NCBI RefSeq assembly: GCF_006265175.1 | Contig: NZ_VDCQ01000004.1 | Location: 62,447-126,446 of the forward strand | Length of the DNA stretch: 64,000 nucleotides | Source of the DNA: Paenibacillus hemerocallicola | Lineage (GTDB): Bacteria > Bacillota > Bacilli > Paenibacillales > NBRC-103111 | Reading direction: 5' to 3' | In this document: piece by piece, positions 1 to 8,986 of the stretch | How positions within the stretch are numbered: position 1 is the stretch's first letter | Layout: every line of letters begins with the position of its first letter | Notes under the pieces: model-generated | Seen by the model: only the letters and a program-made list of their open reading frames with translations | Told to the model about the DNA's origin: nothing | The model's database searches: none | Made by a program: the position numbers and the translations under genes

Positions 1-121
1 GAGATGACGGTGTGGTAGCTCTTCGGACTTTTTACTCAAGTGATGATCGGCTTGAAAGACGCCGAACATGCAGCTCAGTATCCGAAATCTAATATTTTAT
101 GAAAGCGAAGGAGGATTTACG
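1..121. other. Leader region before the DJ-1/PfpI gene
   Basis: No gene is supported here. An in-frame upstream ATG at 68 could extend the next gene by 18 codons, but it has no ribosome site. GGAGG at about 109-113 sits 8 bases before the ATG at 122, which decides the start. The first bases may be the tail of a gene that lies mostly outside the window; too little remains to tell. Confidence 0.4.
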
Positions 122-1165
122 ATGCATGTGCAAATCGTGTTGTTCGACGGATTCGATCTGCTGGACGCTTTGGCGCCATATGAAGTATTTTGTGCCGCGA
201 AAATGTACTCGGGCGGCGCCTTGAGCGTGGAGCTCGTCACCGCCGAAGGAGCGAGATCGGTCGCCAGCGGAATCGACGGCCTTCCGATTGTTGCAAGCGG
301 AGTGCTCGACCCGGAACGGGCGGGGATCATTCTGATACCCGGCGCGTCAGGAGAAGTAACGGGTGACGGACCGGCTTCCGTTCCGGCCATTTTACGGAGG
401 ACGGCGGAAACGCAGCTACCGCTCATGATCGGGCAATCGTTCAAGCGGTCCGATATTACCGTCGCTACCGTCTGCGGAGGGTCCCTCGTGCTTGCGTTGG
501 CGGGATTGCTGGAAGAGCGTTACGCGGTCACCAACCGTCTCGGCATGGACGTTCTCGGAGCGACGGGCGCGCATCCGGTGGCAGCCAGAATTGTCGACGA
601 CGGCAATCTGGTTACCGGCGGCGGAGTGACATCCGGTCTGGACGTGGCATTATACTTGGTCGAGCGCGAGCTGGGTCCGCGAATCGCCCATGCCGTCGAA
701 ACTTTGTTCGAGTTCGAGCGGAGGGGAACGGTATGGCGAAATAGGGGGCTTGCGCCGGTCGACGGCCCTGCCATGCCCGTCTCGGAAGAAGAGCCCTCTC
801 CCTTTGTACACCATGATGAATCGCTTCAATCGGCACGCAATCCCGGCGATCATTCCCGATTCGACGGCGACTGGAACGTCGCCATCGCTACGCCGGTAGG
901 CAAGCTTTCCGTCTTGCTAAGCATTTCTTCCAAGGATGGCCGGATAATCGGAACGGCTAAGCAGGGCGGCGAGGTTGCCGAGTTTCAAAAGCCCGTCATG
1001 GACGGAAACCGGCTATGCTGGTCTCAGCGGGTAACGAAGCCGATGAGATTGAATCTGAAATTCGAAGTGACCGCATCCGGCAATGTCATGTCCGGAGTCG
1101 CCAAAGCCGGTCTGCTCCCGGCTTCCAAGCTGGCGGGCGAGCGAATTGCAGAACAGGGGAGATAG
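122..1165 (+). CDS. DJ-1/PfpI family protein (isonitrile hydratase-like) with C-terminal extension
   Basis: A 347-residue cytosolic protein. Residues 1 to about 215 form a class I glutamine-amidotransferase-like (DJ-1/PfpI) domain: it opens with VQIVLFDGFDLLDALAPYE and has the nucleophile elbow TVCGGS, whose Cys is the family's reactive residue, followed by AGLLEERYAVTNR and GGGVTSGLD, the order seen in isonitrile hydratase and related regulators without a DNA-binding domain. Residues from about 255 to the end (FDGDWNVAIATPVGKLSV onward) form a separate beta-rich domain, possibly a small barrel, which ordinary isonitrile hydratases of about 210-230 residues lack. The start at 122 is chosen for its AGGAGG site. 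The reaction is uncertain: the family includes hydratases, chaperones and glyoxalases. No operon partner is visible; the next gene is convergent. Confidence 0.8.
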   Translation: MHVQIVLFDGFDLLDALAPYEVFCAAKMYSGGALSVELVTAEGARSVASGIDGLPIVASGVLDPERAGIILIPGASGEVTGDGPASVPAILRRTAETQLPLMIGQSFKRSDITVATVCGGSLVLALAGLLEERYAVTNRLGMDVLGATGAHPVAARIVDDGNLVTGGGVTSGLDVALYLVERELGPRIAHAVETLFEFERRGTVWRNRGLAPVDGPAMPVSEEEPSPFVHHDESLQSARNPGDHSRFDGDWNVAIATPVGKLSVLLSISSKDGRIIGTAKQGGEVAEFQKPVMDGNRLCWSQRVTKPMRLNLKFEVTASGNVMSGVAKAGLLPASKLAGERIAEQGR

Positions 1166-1215
1166 GCTGGATGTCGCTGCGCCTCTCCTCTCCATACAAC
1201 GGAACTGCAGATCAA

Positions 1216-1252
1216 AATCCCGCCCCTGCCTGTCATCGGCCTGGACGGGATT
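1216..1252. terminator. Hairpin between convergent genes
   Basis: AATCCCG at 1216-1222 pairs with CGGGATT at 1246-1252. It lies between the ends of the convergent DJ-1 and beta-helix genes. There is no long T tract, so this is a moderate terminator candidate. Confidence 0.4.
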
Positions 1253-1302
1253 AGCGTTACTTCAAAAAATAAATGAAAGGAATTCGCGGCACGCTGCGCC
1301 GA

Positions 1303-3516
1303 CTACAAATTCCCTTCGCTCACCCAGGTGCCCGGCGTACCGGTTGCGGTACACCTCCACCCTTTCGGCGCGCCGGCCGCGGGAGTCCGGTTCGCGAGGG
1401 AGTCGCCCGCTCGCCAATATCCCGTCGTCGGCGCTGCGTTCGCTAGGCCCTGGAACGAGCCGCCAACGTACATACCCTGAATCGCACCGGCGGCGATCAG
1501 CTCCGCCCCGTTCCTGCAAGTGTTGCCATATATGCTTATTTTCCCCTTCTCGGAAGCCGCTGCGGATTGGGGACCGATCGCGACGGCGGGCAACGCGCTG
1601 CCGCCAAAGTCGTTGTCGCTGATCGTGACGTTGGAAAGCTCGGCGTTTCCGGCAATATGACGGTTAAGGAACGGATTGCCCTGCGGCTCGAATACGCAAC
1701 CCGTCACGGCGATTCTGTCTCCGCTCGTCCCGAGATGGATGTTCGCCATCAAGGAGCCGTCGTTTTTGTGCCCGCATGCTTCAAATCGCGAATGATCGAT
1801 TCGGATGCAGTCCGACCGGCTGCCGGACAACAGCACGTCGTATTTGCCGTTGAGCGCAAAATCCGCTTCTATCCGCGCTCCGTATACGTCGGACAGCATG
1901 ACGCCCTGCTCCCATTTCGAGAAACTGCCCGTTACGGTCAGACCGGCGCATACGAGCTTGATCGCCACAGCCGTCCCGGCCGCTTCGGAAACCCTGGAAG
2001 GCTCGATCGGCACCGCATTGGCCTCCGTTGCGCTCAGAGGCGTCGTCTTGGCGATGATGACCGATTTATCTTCACCGAGCCAAATCCGGTGACCTCTCGG
2101 AACGGATACGGCCGGGCTGATCGCGGACAACAACATCGTCGTCGCCCCTAAGGCCAGTGCGGTCGTCAATGTGCCGGCGAACGTGGCGCCCGCAGCCGTC
2201 AATCCGGTCTTGCCTCCGGTTTGCGCCGCCGCCGTCCCCGCAGTCCGCGCATCGATCGTACAGCCGATGCACCCGTATATCCGGCTGCCGTTGGCAGTCG
2301 CGCCGGTATAGGCGATCCGGCAGTCATTGCTGTATTCGACCAGCGCCAAGTACTCGCCAACGGATTCGAAGCCGACGGCCGTCACGTCTTCCAGTGAAAC
2401 GCCGGATGAGTAGTACACGAGAATTAGCGGACTGCCGCCGTATGCTTTCTCCGGCGACAATGAATAGGCGACTCCGCTTATGCGAATGGACGATATCGCG
2501 TCCAGCGTATAAGTCGGCCCGATGGGCGTACGCACCGTGGCGGAGGAGCCTTGGATAAAAATTGGCGCGGACGCCTTGTTGGCGGGCCTTGCCGGCGGGT
2601 CCCCTATTTCGACGTCGCGGATGACGATGCCGGTCTGGACTTTGTGCTTCTCCGCGTATACGGCAACCTGGGCGTAGACGTCGCCCGGAAGAATGCGGAT
2701 CGGGCATATCCATCCGTCGAAAACGATATTTTCCACGATTATGTCGTATACCGCCGACAAGATGATGCCATAGTTGCCGACTATGTCGTTGTATGGCAAA
2801 AAGCGGATGTTGCGAATGACGCCGTCATGCGGATGGTACGAATACGTGACGGGCTTGTTATGAGCATCGCCGCTGCCGACATCGCCTCCCCAGTGAACGA
2901 TAATGCCCGCGTCGAAGGGACCGTAGAAGACGATATCCTCCAAAGCGAAATCGTTTACTTGTCCGAGCACCTCGACCGCCTGCGCTTTCCGGGTGGCGTT
3001 AAGGCAATACAGCTTGGCGCCGTACACTCTGACGTCGGAGCAAACTTCCCCCGCAACGGCCTCATAGTCCCCTAGGCGAAACACGTTCCCGGTATTGCCG
3101 TCCGGCGGCGAAGCCGTATTCGTAACTTCGAAGGTCGCGTTCAGCACCCGCGTATTGGAGCGCAGCAGCAAACCGTTGTCGTTCGCTCCCAGCTCGAGCA
3201 CGAGAACCGCGCCGTCGTCGAAAGCCAGCGTACAGTTTTCCACGACGATATTTTTGGCTTTCCAGCGTCCTTTCGGAAAACGCACCGCGCCGGACAAGCC
3301 GCCCTTCGCGGCGTCGATGGCGCTTTGGATAGCGTCCGAGGCGTCCGCCACTCCGCCGGAAACCGCCCCGTAATCGACGATATTGATATCCGCCGCTCCC
3401 GCTCCGTATACGGCGTTTGCGCTTCCTCCCATAATCCCTCCCGCGGCCATAGCCGCCCCGGCCAAGCCGAGCGATGTCAGCATGGCCCTTCTCGTCATGG
3501 TGTTGGTTTCCTGCAT
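1303..3516 (-). CDS. Tat-exported right-handed beta-helix (pectate-lyase superfamily) protein 1
   Basis: A 737-residue secreted protein. The N-terminus carries a twin-arginine signal (MTRRAMLTSLGLAGAAMA), so export is likely through Tat in folded form. NIVDYGAVSGGVADASDAIQSA is the usual opening of pectate-lyase-superfamily beta-helices (expected VxxYGAxGDGxxDDTxAIQ), followed by GG-rich helix turns and repeats such as IRNIRFLP, IIVENIVFDG and VTGCVFEP. The last 40 residues (TGYWRAGDSLANRTPAAG then GWRCTATGTPGTW) form a small module also found in the protein at 50455-52584. Polysaccharide lyase or hydrolase activity is likely but no catalytic set can be assigned. The ATG at 3516 lies 3 bases after the preceding stop, suggesting translational coupling; an inner ATG at 3498, after AGGAAA, is an alternative start. 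Last gene of the 8785-to-1303 operon. Confidence 0.82.
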   Translation of the reverse strand: MQETNTMTRRAMLTSLGLAGAAMAAGGIMGGSANAVYGAGAADINIVDYGAVSGGVADASDAIQSAIDAAKGGLSGAVRFPKGRWKAKNIVVENCTLAFDDGAVLVLELGANDNGLLLRSNTRVLNATFEVTNTASPPDGNTGNVFRLGDYEAVAGEVCSDVRVYGAKLYCLNATRKAQAVEVLGQVNDFALEDIVFYGPFDAGIIVHWGGDVGSGDAHNKPVTYSYHPHDGVIRNIRFLPYNDIVGNYGIILSAVYDIIVENIVFDGWICPIRILPGDVYAQVAVYAEKHKVQTGIVIRDVEIGDPPARPANKASAPIFIQGSSATVRTPIGPTYTLDAISSIRISGVAYSLSPEKAYGGSPLILVYYSSGVSLEDVTAVGFESVGEYLALVEYSNDCRIAYTGATANGSRIYGCIGCTIDARTAGTAAAQTGGKTGLTAAGATFAGTLTTALALGATTMLLSAISPAVSVPRGHRIWLGEDKSVIIAKTTPLSATEANAVPIEPSRVSEAAGTAVAIKLVCAGLTVTGSFSKWEQGVMLSDVYGARIEADFALNGKYDVLLSGSRSDCIRIDHSRFEACGHKNDGSLMANIHLGTSGDRIAVTGCVFEPQGNPFLNRHIAGNAELSNVTISDNDFGGSALPAVAIGPQSAAASEKGKISIYGNTCRNGAELIAAGAIQGMYVGGSFQGLANAAPTTGYWRAGDSLANRTPAAGAPKGWRCTATGTPGTWVSEGNL

Positions 3517-3519
3517 CTT

Positions 3520-4674
3520 TTAATCGCCCCGTTCCGTCAGAAATACGTTGCGCACGGCTTCCAAATAGGCCATACCGTATTCGGTATCCGGCTCGAGGTA
3601 GCTGCCCTCCGTCCATTCGTTCCATGCATTGATGGAGACGATGCGGGGACTCCGGTCCGTTTCCTCCACGAAAGCTTTCGCATCCCGTAAAGCCTGCTCG
3701 AACTGCTCCGGCGTATTGTCCGCCAGTACCGGCATGTACGGATATCCGAGATTGTCGAACCGGTCCGATTGGATCGTCCGGGGCGAGGAATCCCAGCCCA
3801 TCGTCACATTCGGGAAATAAGGCAGCCGGTACTGCCCGGTCAGCGTCTCCATCGTCTGCTTCGCTTTCTCGCGGACTTCGCCGTACGGCGTCTCCGGAAA
3901 CCGCTCCAGCCTGTGATGATGGATCCAGACATAAGAGGCGACCGAATCGAACCCGAGCAGATCGAGCATTTCGTTCGCGTTCGTCACCTTCTTCTCGCCG
4001 GGCAGCAGCTGCACGCCCCATACGACCGCATTGAGGTGAAGCTCCCCCAGCCCCGCATCCCGCACCATGCTACGGAACCGCTCCAGCGCCTCGCGCGTCG
4101 CATCGATCGAACCGAGCCCGGCGACGAGGCTCATCAATTCGTATATAGAAACATATAACCCGCCGTCAACGCGCCAGTAGGACGGGTGATGGAGGTAGGT
4201 GCGAATCATATGCTCGCACGCCTCAAGAAACGCCTTTCTCGAGACGGCGCCGGAGGCGAGCGTCTTGTACGGCCGGCTTCGCGTGGCGGGGTGAATATCT
4301 TGCCAGTCGTGGTTCGCCCACATGAGCGAAAATTTTATCCGGCCATTGTTCTCCGCCTTCAGAAATCCTTCCTCCAGGGCGCGCTGCAAATAAGGTCCGT
4401 CCTCGTACCAATACCAGTCGAAAATGAACGCGTCGATCCCATGGTCGGAAGCGGCGTCGATTTTCCTCGCCATTACCTCCGGATCAGCTTCATCCTCGCA
4501 GCCCCAGAGCGGCACCTTCGGCTGCGCATGTCCCGGAAACCGGGGAGTCGCCATCCGGACGAGCTCCCATTCGGTCCAGCATTCGCCATGCCATTTCGCG
4601 TTTCTCGGATCGGGGTGGTAATTCGGAAAATAATACGCCGCAACTTGAATGCGGTCCGGCTGAGATTTCTCCAT
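3520..4674 (-). CDS. WbsX-like / GH99-like domain protein
   Basis: A 384-residue protein without signal peptide. The start, VAAYYFPNYHPDPRNAKWHG then CWTEWELVRMATPRFPGH, and later FIFDWYWYEDGP, MWANHDW, MGWDSSPRT and INAWNEWTEGSYLEPD, are the hallmarks of the WbsX family (Pfam Glyco_tran_WbsX, often annotated 'glycoside hydrolase family 99-like'). These are TIM-barrel proteins related to endo-alpha-mannanase folds and occur in O-antigen and glycan-use loci. The ATG is preceded by GGGGGAG. The gene is the penultimate one of the operon, 3 bases before the beta-helix gene. Being apparently cytosolic among secreted partners, it may act on imported oligosaccharides. Its exact reaction is not known from the sequence. 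Confidence 0.8.
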   Translation of the reverse strand: MEKSQPDRIQVAAYYFPNYHPDPRNAKWHGECWTEWELVRMATPRFPGHAQPKVPLWGCEDEADPEVMARKIDAASDHGIDAFIFDWYWYEDGPYLQRALEEGFLKAENNGRIKFSLMWANHDWQDIHPATRSRPYKTLASGAVSRKAFLEACEHMIRTYLHHPSYWRVDGGLYVSIYELMSLVAGLGSIDATREALERFRSMVRDAGLGELHLNAVVWGVQLLPGEKKVTNANEMLDLLGFDSVASYVWIHHHRLERFPETPYGEVREKAKQTMETLTGQYRLPYFPNVTMGWDSSPRTIQSDRFDNLGYPYMPVLADNTPEQFEQALRDAKAFVEETDRSPRIVSINAWNEWTEGSYLEPDTEYGMAYLEAVRNVFLTERGD

Positions 4675-4704
4675 ACGTCACTCCCCCTTTGTCGGCCGCC
4701 TCGT

Positions 4705-6243
4705 TCAAGGGGCAAGCTCGAACAATTGAATTTCATTCAACCCGGCCCATCCGAACGATGCCGTTACCGTCACTTTGACAAAGCGGATCGTTTTGCCGCA
4801 ATCGAAATATTTGTAATCTACTTCGTTCATGCTCGCGTTCGTATACATCTGTACGTTATCCCAGTTAATGCCGTCCGTCGATATTTGCACGTCCGCGGTT
4901 TCCGCATAGCCTAATTTTAGTAAAATACCGATAGTTCCAATCGTATGGTTGCCTTGCAAATCGATCATGAATGTCGCAGGAGACGTCGGTGTTGCGGTCG
5001 CATTTTTGAAAGCTGCGCTGCCGTAGGCGATGCTGCCGTCAAGCGCGCCTTTCGGACCTGTGGCCGAGTTGTTCGGGTCCGAATACTGCATATCCGCCGT
5101 CACGGTAATGGCCGATGACTGGTACATGCCCGCGAGGTTCATCTTCGTGCCGAAATCGCCTTCCCAATTGCCGAGCTTGGAATACGTGCCGCCCAGGATC
5201 TGCTTATGCGCATCGTAATAGACGGTAAACAACCGGCCGTCATCCAGCAGGACGGTGGATGAATAACCCATATCGGACGTCAGTCTGTTCGAATATAAAA
5301 GCCGGCTTGCCGAGCCGTTCCACGGGTCGCTCAGGTCGCCGATTTTCACGACGACCGGGCGGCCCCCGCCAGGATACTGAAATTCGCTCCATGCCTGGAA
5401 TATTCGATCGGTACCGGGAATGCGGAACAGCTCCGGGGCATGTATTTTCTTATCAAGCTTTACGGGAGTGCCCCATGTGGCGCCGTAGTCATAGGAATTT
5501 GCCTCATAGCCCAAATTGTCCGCCGATGACACTCGGATGAGCCCGCGAATATGTCCGTCCTCCAGCTCGGCGATCGCTTGCTCCACCATATGAATGCCTT
5601 GTATGTAGCCCATAACCGTCTCGGTCGTAGAAGGCCATGTCGCCCCCTGATCGGTGCTCCGCACTACGGTAGTTTGCTGATAACCCTGACCGGGGGCAGG
5701 GCCGTACAGCGGTATGAGCAAATCGCCGCTCGACAGCTCGATTATTTTGGACGAAGTCGCCGCCCAAGCCATATTCGTTCCTACCGTAACCGTACTGCCC
5801 CAAGTCGCACCGTTGTCCGTACTGCGAATAACGCGTACGTCGATAACCCCTCCGCTGTACGTGAACCACGATACGAGCAGCGTCCCGTCCGATAATGCGG
5901 CAATCGACGGATCGCGATCGTCGTATGTCGTATCGGTTACGGTTTGCGCCGCGCTCCAGGAGACGCCGTCATCCGTGCTCCGCTTCATCATGATCTTGCC
6001 ATTGCCGCCTGCATGACTTTCGGACCAATAGTAAACGACGACCAAATCGCCATTGCCCGCTTTGACGATATCGGGAAAATACGGCTTGTAGCTGCCGGAG
6101 GCCGATACGACCGTACTATCCGGAATGGTCGTATGCCGCACCTCCGCGAGCGCCCTGCCTGCGGGAAAAAGCAGAACAACGAATAGCCATAACGATACCG
6201 CAATCGCCGCATAAGAAATACGCTGAATGAAAGTCGCTTCCAT
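4705..6243 (-). CDS. Secreted sialidase-like (BNR) protein with C-terminal F5/8-type carbohydrate-binding domain
   Basis: A 512-residue protein with a Sec signal peptide (hydrophobic LWLFVVLLFP, likely cut after ALA near residue 34). Residues about 40-370 are a six-bladed sialidase-type propeller with three Asp boxes: RSTDDGVSWS, RSTDNGATWG and RSTDQGATWP. Residues about 380-512 (GPKGALDG, ATFMIDLQGNHTIGTI, VQISTDGINWDN, RFVKVTVTA, NEIQLFEL) match the discoidin / coagulation F5/8 C fold used as a carbohydrate-binding module. The fold is shared by GH33 sialidases and by GH93 and other exo-acting families, so sialic acid need not be the substrate. GAGGAGG precedes the ATG. It is the only Sec-exported enzyme of cassette 1. 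Confidence 0.83.
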   Translation of the reverse strand: MEATFIQRISYAAIAVSLWLFVVLLFPAGRALAEVRHTTIPDSTVVSASGSYKPYFPDIVKAGNGDLVVVYYWSESHAGGNGKIMMKRSTDDGVSWSAAQTVTDTTYDDRDPSIAALSDGTLLVSWFTYSGGVIDVRVIRSTDNGATWGSTVTVGTNMAWAATSSKIIELSSGDLLIPLYGPAPGQGYQQTTVVRSTDQGATWPSTTETVMGYIQGIHMVEQAIAELEDGHIRGLIRVSSADNLGYEANSYDYGATWGTPVKLDKKIHAPELFRIPGTDRIFQAWSEFQYPGGGRPVVVKIGDLSDPWNGSASRLLYSNRLTSDMGYSSTVLLDDGRLFTVYYDAHKQILGGTYSKLGNWEGDFGTKMNLAGMYQSSAITVTADMQYSDPNNSATGPKGALDGSIAYGSAAFKNATATPTSPATFMIDLQGNHTIGTIGILLKLGYAETADVQISTDGINWDNVQMYTNASMNEVDYKYFDCGKTIRFVKVTVTASFGWAGLNEIQLFELAP

Positions 6244-6315
6244 TTCCGATTCCTCCTCGTTTGTTCTTGTTCCTATGCCATCCCTTCCCCGTCGGACCCT
6301 CGCGGATGGCGGCGA

Positions 6316-7392
6316 TCAATCAATCTCGCAGATCGTTGCCGCGATGTATCGATGCCGCTCGCCCGGCACCGAATAGTAGTACATGACGATTACCCGGCCG
6401 TCCTGAAGCTGGATGGCGCTCGTGTAGCCGATGTCGGAGCCGTGTCCGTCTTCGCGAAGAATGACTTCCTCCGCCTCATCCAGCCGTTCGCATTCGGCGT
6501 CCAGCAGCACGGCGCGAATGCCGAACGGCCGAAACCGGTAACCGTAAGACATCAGCACCCGGCCGTCGGCAAGAGGGAGCACATGGAACGGACTGGGCGA
6601 ATAATACGGATGCCGGACCGGGCGGCTCCAAGTCAGTCCTCCGTCGCTCGATTCGCATGTGACTAGCGGATAAGCCGACTGGCCGTCCGCCGGCTCGGGC
6701 TTCGCTTTGTGACAGCGGATGAACAAGACGAGCTTGCCCGACGGCGTTCGATGCAGGTTCGGCTCGAAGAGACCGTAACCCGCTTCGGGAGCGATTTCGG
6801 CATGAACCGACCATGTAACGCCAAGGTCGTCCGTCTTCCCGACGACTACCCTCGACACGCCGCCTTCCGAACCGTAAAACGGGACGAGCAGCGCTCCGTC
6901 GTCCAGCTGGACGCAGTTACCGCGGATATATACGTCTCCGAGGTTCACGGCCGCCGGTTTATCCCACGTCCTTCCCCCGTCGGACGAGCGCAGCGTATAA
7001 GAACCGACCGGCCTGGCGGCCCATTTTCCGAAGACGGTGTGCGTATACCCTCCGAGCCGCTCCGCGTCTGTCTGATCGGCCACCTTCAGCATGAACAGCG
7101 TGGCGAACAGGCTGCCGTCCCGAAGCACGTTCAGGCACGGGTCCTGCACGCCATAGAAGAAGTCGTCGTACAGCACGGATGCTGTCTTGCTCCATTCGAT
7201 CCCGTCTTCGGACGTAACGAGCACCCCCTTGGACGACGGATCGATATGATCCATGCCGTACGTATCCAGCCGGTTCGGGGCTTGCCGGAAAGCGGCAACG
7301 TACAGTCCTTCCCGATTGCGGATAACGTTCGGAAACGTATTGTATTGCTCATCCTTGTATACGATCATGTGGCGGACAGGCTTGATTGACAA
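6316..7392 (-). CDS. Sialidase-like beta-propeller protein (TTG start)
   Basis: A 358-residue protein with no signal peptide. It has Asp-box style repeats (RSSDGGRTWD, ESSDGGLTWS) and the blade motifs QDPCLNVLRDGSLFAT and GYGLFEPNLHRTPSGKLVLF. It is close to the 359-residue protein at 26692-27771 along its whole length (for example VRHMIVYKDEQYNTFPNV versus VKHIILYKDRRYNSFPNV), which fixes the start at the TTG at 7390-7392, 8 bases after GAGGAG. Longer in-frame extensions upstream run over the SBP gene and are not homologous. The exo-sialidase annotation is by fold only; GH33, GH93 and seven-bladed GH145/PL27-type rhamnose or uronate enzymes are alternatives. Lacking a signal, it probably acts inside the cell on imported oligosaccharides. 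Confidence 0.8.
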   Translation of the reverse strand: MSIKPVRHMIVYKDEQYNTFPNVIRNREGLYVAAFRQAPNRLDTYGMDHIDPSSKGVLVTSEDGIEWSKTASVLYDDFFYGVQDPCLNVLRDGSLFATLFMLKVADQTDAERLGGYTHTVFGKWAARPVGSYTLRSSDGGRTWDKPAAVNLGDVYIRGNCVQLDDGALLVPFYGSEGGVSRVVVGKTDDLGVTWSVHAEIAPEAGYGLFEPNLHRTPSGKLVLFIRCHKAKPEPADGQSAYPLVTCESSDGGLTWSRPVRHPYYSPSPFHVLPLADGRVLMSYGYRFRPFGIRAVLLDAECERLDEAEEVILREDGHGSDIGYTSAIQLQDGRVIVMYYYSVPGERHRYIAATICEID

Positions 7393-7459
7393 TGGACTTG
7401 CTCCTCTCTGATAGGCATATTCTTCTTCCCGGAAAACCGAAAACCCAAGTACTGACGGC

Positions 7460-8785
7460 CTACTTCGCCTTTTCCGCCTTGATCGCGGCGTTCGCCCGTT
7501 CGGCCGCTTCGCGCAGCGCGGTATTGACATCCTTTTTCTGCAGGACGTTCGCTTCCAATGCATATTGAAGCTGGTTTCTGGCCAAGTTGTTGAATTTCGT
7601 GAACGCCGACGCCTTCGCGTACTTGGCCGGCAGCATCGCCTTCACGTTTTTCCCTTTATACATGGCGGTGTCCTGCCCGAACGAATTGCGCAGCGTCTCG
7701 CTCGCCAACGCGGTCGGGAATTGGCCTTGCTTCACCATCGGCAGCTGGTACTCTTCGGATGCCAAGAATGCGATCACTTCAAACGATACGTCGCGATGCT
7801 TGTTCGTCGCCGTCATGTAGAACGAAATCGGGTAAGGCTGCGGCCCTACGCCCGGCAGCTCTTTGAACTCGGGAAAAGCCGCCATATCCCAGTTCATTCC
7901 TCCCAGCTCTTTCTCGGTATATAGCGTGCTAACCGGAAGAAGCATGGCAAGCGTCTTATCTTTTGTGAACATGTCGCGCATGGTACCTGCCGACAGCTTC
8001 TGCTGTGTCGGTTCTACGCCTGGCAGTTCGAAAAACCGGGCCACATTGGCCGTCATTTTGTTCCATTTCTCGTCGGCGAATGAAGTCGTGTCCGTGGCCG
8101 GGTCGACCATATTGAGCGAGAACTGGTTGCGCACCATCAGATGCTGGAACGATACCATGAATCCGTAATATTGAACGGAACCGTCTTTGCGGGTCACCTT
8201 TTTGGACAGCTCGTACAAATCGTCCCAGGTCATGTTGTCCTTCGGATACGGAACCCCGAACTTGTCGAATATGTCTTTGTTGTAATAAATAGGCGACGGC
8301 GACATCAAAGTTGGAAGCGCATACATACCGCCTTTGGACATTTCCTTCATCATGTCGACGGATACCGGATCGATTTTGCCGAGATCGTACTTGTATTTCT
8401 GGATAAGCGGCGTAATATCGGTTTGCATGTTGTACTTGTTAATGACGTCGTTGAACAGCCCGCTCGAAGCGAAAATGATATCGGGCGGCTGGCCGGCGGA
8501 TATCAAATCCTGCACTTGGGTCAGCTTCGTAAACGGCGAAAATCTCGGCGTCACGTGCGGAAATTTCTTCTTGATCGGCTCGCCGATCTCTCTCATGAAC
8601 CGCTCCTCGGTATAATCGGATACCCCGTCGTAGAATACGAGCTCGACCGGTTCCTTCTTCGCGACCGCCTCCTTTTCTTCGGGCTTGGCCGCCTTGCCCG
8701 GCTCCTGTTGTCCGCTGCCGTTCGAGCAGGCCGCAGCTATAAGCAGCGATCCCGACAGCAGCGCCAATGCGCTCTTCTTGAACAT
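7460..8785 (-). CDS. ABC transporter substrate-binding lipoprotein (cassette 1)
   Basis: A 441-residue family 1 extracellular solute-binding protein. A lipoprotein signal ends in LIAAAC; the Cys should be lipidated and anchor the protein outside the membrane. The inter-lobe motif YYNKDIFDKFGVPYPKDNMTW is shared with the other SBPs of this window, as is the C-terminal DVNTALREAAERANAAIKA. The start is taken as the ATG at 8785 rather than 8791 because AAAGG is better spaced from it. It is the first gene of the operon running down to 1303. No permease or ATPase gene accompanies it, so it must use import components encoded elsewhere. Ligand unknown; oligosaccharide likely from neighbours. Confidence 0.88.
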   Translation of the reverse strand: MFKKSALALLSGSLLIAAACSNGSGQQEPGKAAKPEEKEAVAKKEPVELVFYDGVSDYTEERFMREIGEPIKKKFPHVTPRFSPFTKLTQVQDLISAGQPPDIIFASSGLFNDVINKYNMQTDITPLIQKYKYDLGKIDPVSVDMMKEMSKGGMYALPTLMSPSPIYYNKDIFDKFGVPYPKDNMTWDDLYELSKKVTRKDGSVQYYGFMVSFQHLMVRNQFSLNMVDPATDTTSFADEKWNKMTANVARFFELPGVEPTQQKLSAGTMRDMFTKDKTLAMLLPVSTLYTEKELGGMNWDMAAFPEFKELPGVGPQPYPISFYMTATNKHRDVSFEVIAFLASEEYQLPMVKQGQFPTALASETLRNSFGQDTAMYKGKNVKAMLPAKYAKASAFTKFNNLARNQLQYALEANVLQKKDVNTALREAAERANAAIKAEKAK

Positions 8786-8885
8786 AATCATCCAACCTTT
8801 CTTGTTTGCCCCCGATTTGCATGGCGATATCGGCTTGCAATAATGATACTATTTTGCCGGCGATAACCGCTGCTCCCACATAGAA

Positions 8886-8900
8886 GGGAAACGGTTTCAT
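8886..8900 (-). promoter_or_regulatory. Candidate CcpA cre site
   Basis: Read on the minus strand, ATGAAACCGTTTCCC matches the Bacillus cre consensus WTGNAANCGNWWNCA at 14 of 15 positions. It lies about 100 bases upstream of the SBP start and just upstream of the divergent AraC promoter, a fitting place for catabolite repression of cassette 1. Confidence 0.45.
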
Positions 8901-8909
8901 TCGGCGAAA

Positions 8910-8943
8910 ACCGTATTGATATATTTAGAATATACGGTACAAT
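8910..8943 (+). promoter_or_regulatory. AraC promoter with overlapping palindrome
   Basis: TTGATA (8916-8921) and TACAAT (8938-8943), 16 bases apart, form a good sigma-A promoter for the AraC gene at 8987. An inverted repeat, ACCGTAT at 8910-8916 and ATACGGT at 8932-8938, sits on the spacer and edges of both boxes, so a bound protein would block or modulate the promoter. Autoregulation is an inference. Confidence 0.5.
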
Positions 8944-8986
8944 GGTTATTAACAATAGAATGAAATTTCGATAAGGGTGCATTATT

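Noticed and set aside
7393-7563. N-terminal extension of the sialidase-like gene at 6316
   Set aside because: It is Arg-rich and overlaps the SBP gene; the paralogue at 26692 aligns from the TTG at 7392.
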